Of a stretch of DNA of 54,614 nt, positions 39,344-47,650 are shown piece after piece. The first letter of the stretch is position 1. Each line of letters begins with the position of its first letter. The notes under the pieces were generated by a model. The model did not search any database, had not been told where the DNA came from, and saw only the letters and a program-made list of their open reading frames with translations. The DNA lies in the NCBI RefSeq assembly GCF_900116755.1, contig NZ_FPBY01000003.1:1-54614 (forward strand), written 5' to 3'. This stretch comes from Clostridium sp. DSM 8431 (GTDB lineage Bacteria > Bacillota > Clostridia > Clostridiales > Clostridiaceae). The translations under genes were made by a program, and so were the position numbers.

Positions 39344-40564
39344 CTATTTTAGCTTTTCATTTATTACCTCTAATGCTTTTTTATACTGAGGATCTTTATC
39401 TTTACTATATCCTCCTGCTACATCATCCTTAGTTAATGCAACTTCATAATCTGGCTTAATTCCTATTTTATTTATATTTTCACCATTAGGAGTATAGAAA
39501 TTATCTACTGTTACTTTTACAGCACCTTCAGTAGGTTTTATGCCAAAGGTTGATTGTGCAACTCCTTTTCCATAAGTATTTTCACCTACGATTTGTGCAA
39601 TTTCATAGTCCCTTAAGGCTCCTGTAACAACTTCTGATGCACTAGCAGTATTACCATTAACTAAAAGTACTACAGGCATACCTTCTGCTATTCCACCTTT
39701 AGAAACACTAGTCTTTTTATTACCATACTTATTATCTAAAGTAGTTATTACTTCACCCTTTGGTATGAACTGAGATGCTATACTTTCTGCTTCAGATAAA
39801 AATCCACCGCCATTACTTCTTAAATCAAATATTAAACCCTTCATCCCTTGGTTTTTCAAATTAGTTAGTGCATCAATAAATTCTGTTGATGAACCCTCAT
39901 TAAATGTTTTCAATTTTATGTAACCAACTTCATCATTTACCATTTCTGATTCTACAGAGCTAGTTTTTATTTCTTCTTTAGTTAAAGTCACATCAAAAGG
40001 TTCGTTATTTCTTAATATAGTTAAAGTTACAGTATCATTACTGCTGCCAATTAATGAAACAGCTTTACTTGAATCATTTCCTACCTCTTCACCATTAACT
40101 TTCTCAATAACATCACCAGATTTTAATTTTCCTTTATCTGCTGGTGTTCCTTCTTCAACATCCATTATTGTTACTTTATCATCTTTAACTGATACTGTTA
40201 CACCAATCCCAACCCTTAAACCTGAATTAGACATGTTAAACTGATTATATTCATCTTTATCCATATAAACAGTATATGGATCTTCCAAGCTAGATGCCAT
40301 ACCTTTAATCGCTCCATTAAGAAGTACTGAATCATCAACATCTCCATTATATTTGCTCATTAAAATATCTCTAGCTTGAAATAATCCTGCATATTCACTA
40401 TAGACATCTGCATATTTAACAGCTCTATAATATTTTATAAAATCAGGACCTATAATGAATCCAAACCTTGCTGTAATATTTCCTAACATAAATACTGCCA
40501 GAATACTTATTGTACAGATTATGTAAAACTTTTTATTTCGTTTTTTATCATCATGTAGATTCAT
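39344..40564 (-). CDS. ctpA: S41-family C-terminal processing peptidase
   Basis: The 406-residue protein has a membrane anchor (about residues 12-30), a PDZ domain (about 112-195; GIGVTVSV, VEEGTPADKGKLKSGDVI) and an S41 protease domain. The Ser/Lys dyad is probably Ser308 in NTASASE and Lys333 in TYGKG, 25 residues apart as in Bacillus CtpB (309/334). It cuts proteins at the cell surface. In Bacillus CtpB acts in sporulation signalling; I do not know the substrate here. It lies between ftsX and the MinJ-like gene. Confidence 0.92.
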   Translation of the reverse strand: MNLHDDKKRNKKFYIICTISILAVFMLGNITARFGFIIGPDFIKYYRAVKYADVYSEYAGLFQARDILMSKYNGDVDDSVLLNGAIKGMASSLEDPYTVYMDKDEYNQFNMSNSGLRVGIGVTVSVKDDKVTIMDVEEGTPADKGKLKSGDVIEKVNGEEVGNDSSKAVSLIGSSNDTVTLTILRNNEPFDVTLTKEEIKTSSVESEMVNDEVGYIKLKTFNEGSSTEFIDALTNLKNQGMKGLIFDLRSNGGGFLSEAESIASQFIPKGEVITTLDNKYGNKKTSVSKGGIAEGMPVVLLVNGNTASASEVVTGALRDYEIAQIVGENTYGKGVAQSTFGIKPTEGAVKVTVDNFYTPNGENINKIGIKPDYEVALTKDDVAGGYSKDKDPQYKKALEVINEKLK

Positions 40565-40633
40565 TTAGTGGTTTCCTTCCTTGTCCTAATATTACATTTT
40601 TCACATTAACTATTGTATTCTTATTTTCTGTAT

Positions 40634-41527
40634 TTATACTACTAAGAATTTTCTTAGAGCTGCATAACTTGCAATTCCTCCAGCAACAAGTGAAGATAGT
40701 ACAAACTTCCATAGAAGTGATACAAATACATAAGATGGTGCTACTAACTTAACCATTATCATCTTAGACGCTATAACACCAACTGTAGCCTTGTATAAGA
40801 AGAATACTACTACTGTTGATAGTAATGCTCCTATTAATGCAATTACCATACCTTCTATTATGAATGGCCATCTTATAAACCAATCTGTTGCTCCGACAAA
40901 CTTCATTATTCCAACTTCTCTTCTTCTTGAATAAACTGTTAACTTTGTAGTATTCATAATTAAGAAAATTGATACTCCAATTAATACTATAAATAAAATT
41001 GCACCTACAATTCTTATTCCTTTAACAACATTTTGAACAGTGTTTATTAATTCTTGTTGATCACTTACGCTTTCAACACCTTCCATTTCTTGAATAGCTG
41101 AAGTTACTTCTTCTGCATCATCTGCATCATCTAATTTTACAATATAAGATTCTGGAAATGGATTATTATTATCTACTGTATACCCTTGTAGAATTCCTGA
41201 ATTATCTCCCATACTTTCTGCAAAATTGTTATAAGCATCTTCTTTAGATTCAAACTCTACTGATTTTACACCTGGTTGTTCTCTTAACTTAACTTCTATT
41301 TCTCTCTTATCTATAAGCTTAATGTCATCTTTCAAGAAAACTTTTAATTCAACTTTAGACTGAACACCTTCTATAGCTAAATTAGCGTTTTGCGCAACAA
41401 GTGAAAAGACACCTAGAACCACAAAAGTAATTAATACAGTTATCATTGATGCAATACTTATGGTTTTATTTCTCTTCAAACTCTTAAATGCGTCACCTAT
41501 TAAATAGTTAATCGTATTAATCTTCAT
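40634..41527 (-). CDS. ftsX: Cell division protein FtsX
   Basis: The 297-residue protein has four membrane segments with a large extracellular loop between the first two (about residues 45-165; GVKSVEFESKEDAYNNF, VKLDDADDAEEV) and the conserved FtsX permease end (TVYSRRREVGIMKFVGATDWFIRWPF). With FtsE it forms an ABC-type complex that activates peptidoglycan hydrolases outside the cell. It overlaps the ftsE end by 11 bases, with its ribosome site inside ftsE. Confidence 0.96.
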   Translation of the reverse strand: MKINTINYLIGDAFKSLKRNKTISIASMITVLITFVVLGVFSLVAQNANLAIEGVQSKVELKVFLKDDIKLIDKREIEVKLREQPGVKSVEFESKEDAYNNFAESMGDNSGILQGYTVDNNNPFPESYIVKLDDADDAEEVTSAIQEMEGVESVSDQQELINTVQNVVKGIRIVGAILFIVLIGVSIFLIMNTTKLTVYSRRREVGIMKFVGATDWFIRWPFIIEGMVIALIGALLSTVVVFFLYKATVGVIASKMIMVKLVAPSYVFVSLLWKFVLSSLVAGGIASYAALRKFLVV

Positions 41528-42203
41528 TTTCGTACATACCTCTCTTTTCGTCTCTTACTATTTCTCCACCTTCAATAGCTATAACTCTCTTCTTCATATT
41601 ATCAACAATTTCTTTGGCATGTGTAGCCATTAATATTGTTGTTCCAGCTTTGTTTATATCATCTAATAGAGTCATAATTTCCTTTGAAGTCTCAGGATCT
41701 AGATTTCCTGTAGGTTCATCAGCTATTAAAACGCTAGGGTTATTTACTATAGCTCTAGCTAGTGAAACTCTTTGTTGTTCACCACCTGATAATTCATGTG
41801 GAAACATTTTGTACTTATGGGAAAGTCCTACCAAGGATAGTACCATAGGCACTCTTTTTCTTATTTCTCTAGGTGATGCCTCTACAACCTTCATAGCAAA
41901 TGCAACATTTTCGTATACATTTAAATTAGGTATCAATCTAAAATCTTGAAAAACCATTCCAACTTTTCTTCTGAAATAAGGTACTTGTTTTCTTGTTAAT
42001 TCTGATAAGTCAGTATCTCCAACGATTACTTTACCTGTAGTTGGCTCTACTTCTTTTAATATCATTTTTATAAATGTAGACTTTCCAGCACCAGATGGCC
42101 CAACTAAGAACACAAACTCTCCTCTTTCTATATCTACATTAACATCTGAAAGAGCCTTTACATTATTCTTATATATTTTCGAAACATTCTTAAACCTAAT
42201 CAT
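41517..42203 (-). CDS. ftsE: Cell division ATP-binding protein FtsE
   Basis: The 228-residue ABC ATPase has Walker A GPSGAGKS (residues 35-42), the Q-loop in MVFQDFRLIPN, signature LSGGEQQR, Walker B VLIADEPTGNLDP and the switch His in MATHAKE. It powers FtsX. It starts the ftsE-ftsX-ctpA-minJ-like run. The gap of about 134 bases upstream separates it from the YitT genes and may hold its promoter, though I could not choose one. Confidence 0.97.
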   Translation of the reverse strand: MIRFKNVSKIYKNNVKALSDVNVDIERGEFVFLVGPSGAGKSTFIKMILKEVEPTTGKVIVGDTDLSELTRKQVPYFRRKVGMVFQDFRLIPNLNVYENVAFAMKVVEASPREIRKRVPMVLSLVGLSHKYKMFPHELSGGEQQRVSLARAIVNNPSVLIADEPTGNLDPETSKEIMTLLDDINKAGTTILMATHAKEIVDNMKKRVIAIEGGEIVRDEKRGMYENED

Positions 42204-42337
42204 TTTAACACTCCTATTTCTTTATATAGATACAAATTTCTCAGTTCTTTTTATAGTGACATTATAACATAATTAATCAAGTCGAGACCATACTTTGCTA
42301 CTTTATATACTTTTTTTCCTATTTCCAATCAATACTT

Positions 42338-43183
42338 CTAGTCTTCTACAATGCTTGAGAATCCCTTTCCTAGTACCTCTGCTGATTCATTTACTGTTAT
42401 AAAAGCAGTAGGATCATTTTCTTTAATAAACTTTTTTAATTTTATATATTGTCTTCTATCTAGTACTGTAAATACTACACTATTATCTTTGTGAGTGTAT
42501 CCACCTTTTCCATTAAATACAGTACATCCTCTATCAATATCCTTAATTATATACTGCGATACCATTTCTTCATTATTTGTAAAGACCATTACCTGTTTAC
42601 ATGAATTTACTCCATCTATAAACTTATCAACCAAGTTACTTGATAAATATACTGACACTAATCCAAATAATCCAAGCTCTATTCCAAAGTTATAAATTGC
42701 TAATAGTATTACTACAGAATCTGAAATTAATAATCCTTTTCCTATATCCATATTTAAATACTTATTCATTAACTTTGCAGTAATGCTTGTTCCCCCTGTA
42801 GAGGCACCTTGATTAAATACAATTGCATTTCCTAAAGCAGCTAAAGCGCTTCCAAAAATTGTAGCTAAGAATAAATCATTAGTAACTGCATAAGTCATAC
42901 CTACCTTCTCCATTACAGAAAGTATAGTTGATAAACCAAAAGCAGCATATATACTTTTTGCTCCAAAATTTCCACCAATAAAAATAAATGCAATAACAAA
43001 TAATATTATATTAACAACCCACATTACTATTCCAGCAGGAATATTAAGGATATTTTGCACTACAAGTGCAAGCCCAGATACCCCTCCTGCTGCAATATTA
43101 TTAGGGAAAAGAAAAAACTCAAGTCCCAGTGATATTAAAATAATTCCTATAGTTATAAAAAAAAACTCTTCTACCTTCTTCAT
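42338..43183 (-). CDS. YitT-family membrane protein, copy 1
   Basis: The 281-residue protein has about five to six membrane segments (DUF161: LEFFLFPNNIAAGGVSGLALV, then FNQGASTGGTSITAKLMNKYL) and a C-terminal soluble DUF2179 domain (CTVFNGKGGYTHKDNSVVFTVLDRRQY). Function of the family is unknown; small-molecule transport is assumed. It shares layout and many motifs with the next gene upstream (43200-44048), 16 bases away, so the two are an old tandem duplication. Confidence 0.9.
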   Translation of the reverse strand: MKKVEEFFFITIGIILISLGLEFFLFPNNIAAGGVSGLALVVQNILNIPAGIVMWVVNIILFVIAFIFIGGNFGAKSIYAAFGLSTILSVMEKVGMTYAVTNDLFLATIFGSALAALGNAIVFNQGASTGGTSITAKLMNKYLNMDIGKGLLISDSVVILLAIYNFGIELGLFGLVSVYLSSNLVDKFIDGVNSCKQVMVFTNNEEMVSQYIIKDIDRGCTVFNGKGGYTHKDNSVVFTVLDRRQYIKLKKFIKENDPTAFITVNESAEVLGKGFSSIVED

Positions 43184-43199
43184 TTGTTTTAACCTCTCA

Positions 43200-44048
43200 C
43201 TACTCTATTTTCATAAATCCTTCTCCCATTACTTCATAGGACTCTCTAACACTAATAAAAGCATCTTTATCATTTTCCTTTATGAATTCCTTAAGTTTTA
43301 TAAATTCATTTCTGCTAAGGATAGTGTATATTACTTTCACATTTTTTCCACTGTAAGCCCCTTCTCCATGGAGATATGTACATCCTCTATCTAATTCATC
43401 AAGAATATATTTACCTATAAGCTCATAATTTTTGCTAATTATAGTTACTTCCTTACTAGTATTAAATCCATCAATAAATCTATCTACTGTAATTCCTAAA
43501 ATGATTACACTAAGCATAGCATAAAAACCTGTATCAACTCCAAATACAATAGCTCCAGCAACTGTGATTATTATATCTACTATAAGTAAAGATATTCCTA
43601 TGTTTATATGAAAAAACTTATTTAATATCTTTGCTAGTATATCTGTCCCTCCAGTTGATGCATTATTATTAAATACTACCGCCATACCAAAAGCTGAAAT
43701 TAATGTTCCAAAAACAGTAGCTATAACAAGATCTGTTGTTATTGCAAAAGGATTAAAAAACCTTTCTATTACCCACATAATTACGGATAGTCCAAGGCTT
43801 GCAAAAACGGTTCTCCCCCCAAAGCCTCCTCCTATAACGCCAAATGCCGCAACAAATAATATTAAATTTAATACTAGTGTTATAGTTCCTATATTTAATC
43901 CTTGCATCAAAGCATTAATAACAATAGCTAATCCAGTAATCCCTCCTGCAGCAAGATTATTTGGCGCAAAAAAGTATTCAACTGATATAGCCACAAGTAT
44001 TAAGCCAAAAACTATTAATGCATATTCTTTAAATATTTTTTTGTTCAT
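43200..44048 (-). CDS. YitT-family membrane protein, copy 2
   Basis: Same architecture as its neighbour: DUF161 membrane part (EYFFAPNNLAAGGITGLAIV, FNNNASTGGTDILAKILNKF) and DUF2179 tail (CTYLHGEGAYSGKNVKVIYTILSRNEF). I start at the ATG 44046-44048, because GGAGGT lies 6 bases before it; an ATG 15 bases further upstream overlaps that ribosome site. The two proteins are clearly paralogous but well diverged, so they may have different substrates or form a heteromer. Confidence 0.9.
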   Translation of the reverse strand: MNKKIFKEYALIVFGLILVAISVEYFFAPNNLAAGGITGLAIVINALMQGLNIGTITLVLNLILFVAAFGVIGGGFGGRTVFASLGLSVIMWVIERFFNPFAITTDLVIATVFGTLISAFGMAVVFNNNASTGGTDILAKILNKFFHINIGISLLIVDIIITVAGAIVFGVDTGFYAMLSVIILGITVDRFIDGFNTSKEVTIISKNYELIGKYILDELDRGCTYLHGEGAYSGKNVKVIYTILSRNEFIKLKEFIKENDKDAFISVRESYEVMGEGFMKIE

Positions 44049-44150
44049 AACTGCTACCTCCATTATTCTTTTCTTTATATCATTATAATTCCTCTATAGG
44101 AAAAAAAATATCCTAATAGTTAACTTTTTTAATTTTTTGCCAATAAAATA

Positions 44151-44182
44151 AAAAAAGAGTGCCATATAGGCACTCTTTTTTT
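44151..44182 (-). terminator. Terminator of the transketolase pair
   Basis: GAGTGCC and GGCACTC form a 7-bp GC-containing stem with a 5-nt loop, with long A and T runs on each side so that it can work in both directions. It ends 9 bases after the transketolase stop. Confidence 0.93.
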
Positions 44183-44190
44183 GTCAAAAA

Positions 44191-45132
44191 CTATTTTTCA
44201 GAAACTAATTTTTTTGCTTTTTCTACTATAGCTTCTGCTGTTAATCCGTAAGCTTCTAATAATTCACTTGGTTTTCCGCTTTCTCCAAATGTATCATTAA
44301 TTCCTATCTTATAAACATAAGCAGGACAATTTTCAGATACTACTTCTGATACAGCTGATCCAAGTCCACCTATAACGCTGTGTTCTTCTGCTGTAATTAT
44401 TACACCTGTTTCTTTTGCTGCTTTTATGACTAAGTCCTTATCAATTGGCTTTATAGTATGAATATTAATAACTCTTGCGTTAATTTTAAGGTCCTTTAAC
44501 ATTTCTTTTGCCTTCATAGCAGCCTCAACCATTATTCCTGTTGCTATTATAGTTATATCATTTCCTTCTGAAAGAGTAATTCCCTTTCCAATTTCAAACT
44601 TATAATTTTCTTTATCATTTATAGTTTCTACTGCCATTCTTCCAAGTCTTACATAACAAGGTCCTTCATATTCAGCAACTGCTTTAATAGCCGCTTCAGT
44701 TTCAACAGCATCTGAAGGATTGATAACAACCATGTTAGGAATACTTCTCATTAATGATATATCTTCATTTGCTTGGTGAGTTGCACCGTCTTCTCCTACT
44801 GTTAATCCAGCATGAGTGGCACAAATCTTAACATTTAATCTTGGATAGCATATTGAGTTTCTTATTTGTTTAAATGCTCTTCCAGCTGCAAACATTGCAA
44901 AAGAACTTACAAAAGGTATCTTTCCACATGTTGCAAGACCAGCTGCTACACCCATCATGTTTGCTTCAGCTATACCCATGTTAATGAATCTTTCAGGAGC
45001 TACTGCCTTAAATTCTGCAGTCTTTGTTGATTTAGATAAATCTGCATCTAAAACTACTATATTAGGATTAACATTAGCTAATCCTGCTAAAGTTTTTCCG
45101 TATGCTTCTCTTGTTGCTTGTTTATTACCCAT
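44191..45132 (-). CDS. Transketolase, C-terminal subunit
   Basis: The 313-residue protein carries the pyrimidine-binding and C-terminal domains of transketolase (MGIAEANMMGVAAGLA with the catalytic Glu, GEDGATHQANEDISLMR, ITAEEHSVIGGLGSAV). With the neighbouring N-terminal subunit it forms the full enzyme that moves two-carbon units in the pentose phosphate pathway. Its ATG shares one base with the stop of the N-terminal subunit gene, so the two are translated in step. Split transketolases are normal in Firmicutes and archaea, not a frameshift. Confidence 0.93.
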   Translation of the reverse strand: MGNKQATREAYGKTLAGLANVNPNIVVLDADLSKSTKTAEFKAVAPERFINMGIAEANMMGVAAGLATCGKIPFVSSFAMFAAGRAFKQIRNSICYPRLNVKICATHAGLTVGEDGATHQANEDISLMRSIPNMVVINPSDAVETEAAIKAVAEYEGPCYVRLGRMAVETINDKENYKFEIGKGITLSEGNDITIIATGIMVEAAMKAKEMLKDLKINARVINIHTIKPIDKDLVIKAAKETGVIITAEEHSVIGGLGSAVSEVVSENCPAYVYKIGINDTFGESGKPSELLEAYGLTAEAIVEKAKKLVSEK

Positions 45133-45956
45133 TATCTTTCTCCTCCTAATTCTTTAACTGCTATTTCACATTGTTCTAAACTTGGTGCTGCACCATGCCA
45201 TGATGCTTCATTTTCCATGAATGAAACTCCTTTACCCTTAATAGTTTTACATACTATTGCTGTTGGTTTTAATTTACATTCTTTAGCTTTTTCTATTGCA
45301 TCAAGTATTTCATCATAATTATGACCATCTATAACTAATACATTCCATCCAAATGCTTCAAACTTCTTATCGATTGGAGAAGGGTTCATAACTTCAGTTA
45401 TATTTCCATCTATTTGAAGACCATTAAAATCTATAAAAATAGTAAGGTTATTAAGTTTATAATGTGCTGCAGACATCGCTGCTTCCCAAACCTGACCTTC
45501 TTCTAGTTCACCATCACCTAATACTGAATAAACTCTATAATCTTTATTATCAAGTTTACCTGCTAAAGCCATTCCTACAGCTGCTGATACTCCTTGTCCT
45601 AATGAACCAGTTGACATATCTATACCTGGAACGTCATTCATATTTGGATGTCCTTGTAATTTAGACCCAAACTTTCTTAATGTCTTTAATTCTTCAGGAT
45701 TAAAGAAACCTCTTCTTGCTAAAACACTATATAAAACTGGTGCTGCATGTCCTTTAGATAATACAAATCTATCTCTGTTTTCGTCTTTTGGGTTTTGTGG
45801 ATCAATGTTTAACTCATTAAAGAATAATGTTGTCATAACATCTGCTGCTGATAATGATCCTCCTGGATGTCCTGATCCTGCTTCTGTCAGCATTTCTACT
45901 ATATCTGTTCTAATCTGTTTAGATATTTGAATTAGCTCTTCCTTATTCTTTTTCAT
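45132..45956 (-). CDS. Transketolase, N-terminal subunit
   Basis: The 274-residue protein is the thiamine-diphosphate-binding half of transketolase. It shows GSGHPGGSLSAADV, SKGHAAPVLY and the TPP motif GDGELEEGQVWEAAM...NNLTIFIDFNG. I start at the ATG 45954-45956, 8 bases after AGGAGG; an ATG two codons earlier is too close to that site. It is first of the pair. A perfect 18-base palindrome (46091-46108) lies 135 bases upstream. Confidence 0.93.
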   Translation of the reverse strand: MKKNKEELIQISKQIRTDIVEMLTEAGSGHPGGSLSAADVMTTLFFNELNIDPQNPKDENRDRFVLSKGHAAPVLYSVLARRGFFNPEELKTLRKFGSKLQGHPNMNDVPGIDMSTGSLGQGVSAAVGMALAGKLDNKDYRVYSVLGDGELEEGQVWEAAMSAAHYKLNNLTIFIDFNGLQIDGNITEVMNPSPIDKKFEAFGWNVLVIDGHNYDEILDAIEKAKECKLKPTAIVCKTIKGKGVSFMENEASWHGAAPSLEQCEIAVKELGGER

Positions 45957-46090
45957 TATCATTTCCTCCTAGATAGTTATTATGATACATACTTTATTTT
46001 ATCCAATTTTCTAAAACTATTTTATCACAATCTTTATTGTTTGCATACTCTATTCTATATATTTGTTATATTTTTTAACATAAATTAACC

Positions 46091-46108
46091 AAATAGTATA
46101 TACTATTT
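46091..46108. promoter_or_regulatory. 18-base perfect palindrome upstream of transketolase
   Basis: AAATAGTATATACTATTT is fully self-complementary. It lies between the transketolase genes and the ndoA terminator. It could be an operator, but AT-rich palindromes of this size also arise by chance. Confidence 0.35.
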
Positions 46109-46133
46109 AAATATTTAGTATTATTTATAAATA

Positions 46134-46178
46134 AAAAGTGATAGTTTTAAATCTAAAAGACTTAAAACTATCACTTTT
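46134..46178 (-). terminator. Terminator of the ndoAI-ndoA operon
   Basis: AAAAGTGATAGTTTTAA and TTAAAACTATCACTTTT form a perfect 17-bp stem with an 11-nt loop, ending with T-rich DNA on the minus strand. It starts 9 bases after the toxin gene stop. Confidence 0.92.
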
Positions 46179-46187
46179 AAAATCTAT

Positions 46188-46541
46188 TTATGCTAAACTA
46201 AGACTAATCAATAGTGCCTTATTAACCTTTATCATATCAGAATCTGTCATATGACCTATTTTTTCTTTCAATCTCTTTTTATCTAGGGTACGTATCTGCT
46301 CTAAAAGTACTACTGAATCCCTATTTAGACCATAATCTTCTGATGATATTTCTACATGTGTCGGCAACTTAGCCTTATTAATCTGAGAAGTTATAGCAGC
46401 TACAATAACAGTTGGACTATATCTATTTCCTATATCATTCTGCATAATAATAACTGGTCTAATCCCCCCCTGTTCTGAACCTATTACTGGGCTCAAATCA
46501 GCATAAAATATATCTCCTCTTTTTACTACCATAGTCGTCAT
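46188..46541 (-). CDS. ndoA: EndoA/MazF-family endoribonuclease toxin
   Basis: The 117-residue protein closely follows Bacillus EndoA (116 residues). It has [47 protein letters not shown] and [14 protein letters not shown]. MazF-type enzymes cut mRNA at specific short sites; Bacillus EndoA cuts UACAU. I start at the ATG 46539-46541. The open frame continues to 46568 inside the antitoxin gene, and another ATG three codons later (46530-46532) matches the Bacillus start. No catalytic residue appears lost, so the toxin should be active and need an antitoxin. Confidence 0.93.
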   Translation of the reverse strand: MTTMVVKRGDIFYADLSPVIGSEQGGIRPVIIMQNDIGNRYSPTVIVAAITSQINKAKLPTHVEISSEDYGLNRDSVVLLEQIRTLDKKRLKEKIGHMTDSDMIKVNKALLISLSLA

Positions 46542-46549
46542 TTGAAAAA

Positions 46550-46768
46550 TCACACTCCGCAAAGCCACGTCTCATAATTATTAATCTCAACTAATTCACA
46601 TTCATCATCACTAGCTAGTTGTAGATTGATTTTTCCCATCTTTATATACCCATCTCTCATTTTTGTATAAAATCTAGCATTATGCTTTTCCTCATTACAT
46701 TGTATTAATTCACAGCATAATGTGCTACCTTTTACATTTTTACTTTTTATTTTTTCTATAGATGACAT
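46550..46768 (-). CDS. EndoAI-like antitoxin, N-terminally shortened
   Basis: The 72-residue product lies directly upstream of the toxin gene. Its C-terminal part, [15 protein letters not shown] (residues 37-51), matches the toxin-binding segment of Bacillus EndoAI (from memory, MRRGYMEMAKINLNI), and both end in a short Gly-containing tail. The N-terminal 36 residues, however, are about 20 shorter than in EndoAI, and I do not see the strand-and-helix pattern (MKISLP...) of a ribbon-helix-helix DNA-binding domain. AGGGGG lies 7 bases before the ATG, and a perfect promoter lies upstream. I infer a working neutraliser that may not bind DNA. Confidence 0.65.
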   Translation of the reverse strand: MSSIEKIKSKNVKGSTLCCELIQCNEEKHNARFYTKMRDGYIKMGKINLQLASDDECELVEINNYETWLCGV

Positions 46769-46825
46769 GTTTTTTCCCCCTGATAGTACGAGTATGTATA
46801 ATTAAATTATATGCAAAAAACATGT
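46765..46825. repeat. Inverted repeat around the toxin-antitoxin promoter
   Basis: ACATGTTTTTT (46765-46775) and AAAAAACATGT (46815-46825) are perfect 11-base inverted copies. One covers the antitoxin start codon and ribosome-site edge, the other lies in the spacer between the -35 and -10 boxes. Each half includes the small palindrome ACATGT. Confidence 0.6.
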
Positions 46826-46834
46826 TCTTGTCAA
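46806..46834 (-). promoter_or_regulatory. Consensus sigma-A promoter of the toxin-antitoxin operon
   Basis: TTGACA (46829-46834), exactly 17 bases, TATAAT (46806-46811). Both boxes match consensus at every position, the strongest promoter in the window. The antitoxin ATG is about 38 bases downstream. Confidence 0.88.
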
Positions 46835-46984
46835 AAAATGTATACTAATCTTTATTTTACTAGTTGATGACTCATAAGTATAATCCCTTTATTTTCTTAC
46901 CTTTTAAACTTAAAGTTAATTTGAATAATTAAAGACTTGTTATTATTAATCTTATTACTTCATTAATTTCTCTTATGTTGCTGT

Positions 46985-47593
46985 CTAAAACAAATCATTA
47001 TCTATTTTTCTTAAATATTCAAAATCATCATAAATAATATCCATCTTTTCTTTGTTGTTAATATCAAATACTTTTGTAACTATTGGTTTTTTACTATCTT
47101 TATTTATATATAATTTTGCCAAATTCATGTGATTATTTTTAAATGGGATCTCTACATTTACTTCTATATACTTAGTGTCTCCCCATTCTTCAGCTCCCTC
47201 TTTTATTTCTTTTATATTATTAGATAATATATTACTCATGAAGGACAATGGATAAACCTGATCTAAATTTTCATCAATTTCATACTCATCCCCATTATCA
47301 TTCATGCTTATAAATCCATCTTTATATATCTTAACTCTATCTCCCTCAAATTCTATTCTCATCCCTTGATTTCTGCAATAATATATATTAGTGTCTTCTT
47401 TATATTCTCTTTTAGTATTTTTTATATAATATCGTACCTTTGAAGAATATATCTCTGCATTTTTCACATATTTAACTATATCTTCATTTGTAGGAATACA
47501 AACATGTCTGTAAATAATAACTGCAATAATTGATATAAATGGTATTAGAAATAACAAATAAAGTTTTTTATTATTTTTTAGTGTCAATTTCAT
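46985..47593 (-). CDS. LolA-like/GerS-like secreted or membrane-anchored protein
   Basis: The 202-residue protein has an N-terminal hydrophobic segment (about residues 11-28) and a mostly beta-strand remainder (MRIEFEGDRVKIYKDG, YIEVNVEIPFKNN) like the LolA-fold proteins YdcC of Bacillus and GerS of Clostridioides difficile. GerS is needed for cortex hydrolysis during spore germination and sits beside alr2. The first Cys after the segment (Cys32, in RHVC) lacks a normal lipobox, so I doubt lipid attachment. It follows nnrD by 57 bases. alr, expected next downstream, is absent. Confidence 0.65.
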   Translation of the reverse strand: MKLTLKNNKKLYLLFLIPFISIIAVIIYRHVCIPTNEDIVKYVKNAEIYSSKVRYYIKNTKREYKEDTNIYYCRNQGMRIEFEGDRVKIYKDGFISMNDNGDEYEIDENLDQVYPLSFMSNILSNNIKEIKEGAEEWGDTKYIEVNVEIPFKNNHMNLAKLYINKDSKKPIVTKVFDINNKEKMDIIYDDFEYLRKIDNDLF

Positions 47594-47650
47594 AATTCCC
47601 CCAATGTAAATTATTCTTTATACTTATATTACATTGGTATATGAAATATT

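Noticed and set aside
44191-45956. Transketolase as one gene broken by a frameshift
   Set aside because: Both halves have their own start, the junction is a clean stop/start overlap, and split transketolases are a known normal form.
46812-46828. LexA-like box GAACATGTTTT in the toxin-operon promoter
   Set aside because: The half-site spacing does not fit GAAC-N4-GTTC, and the inverted repeat explains the symmetry better.
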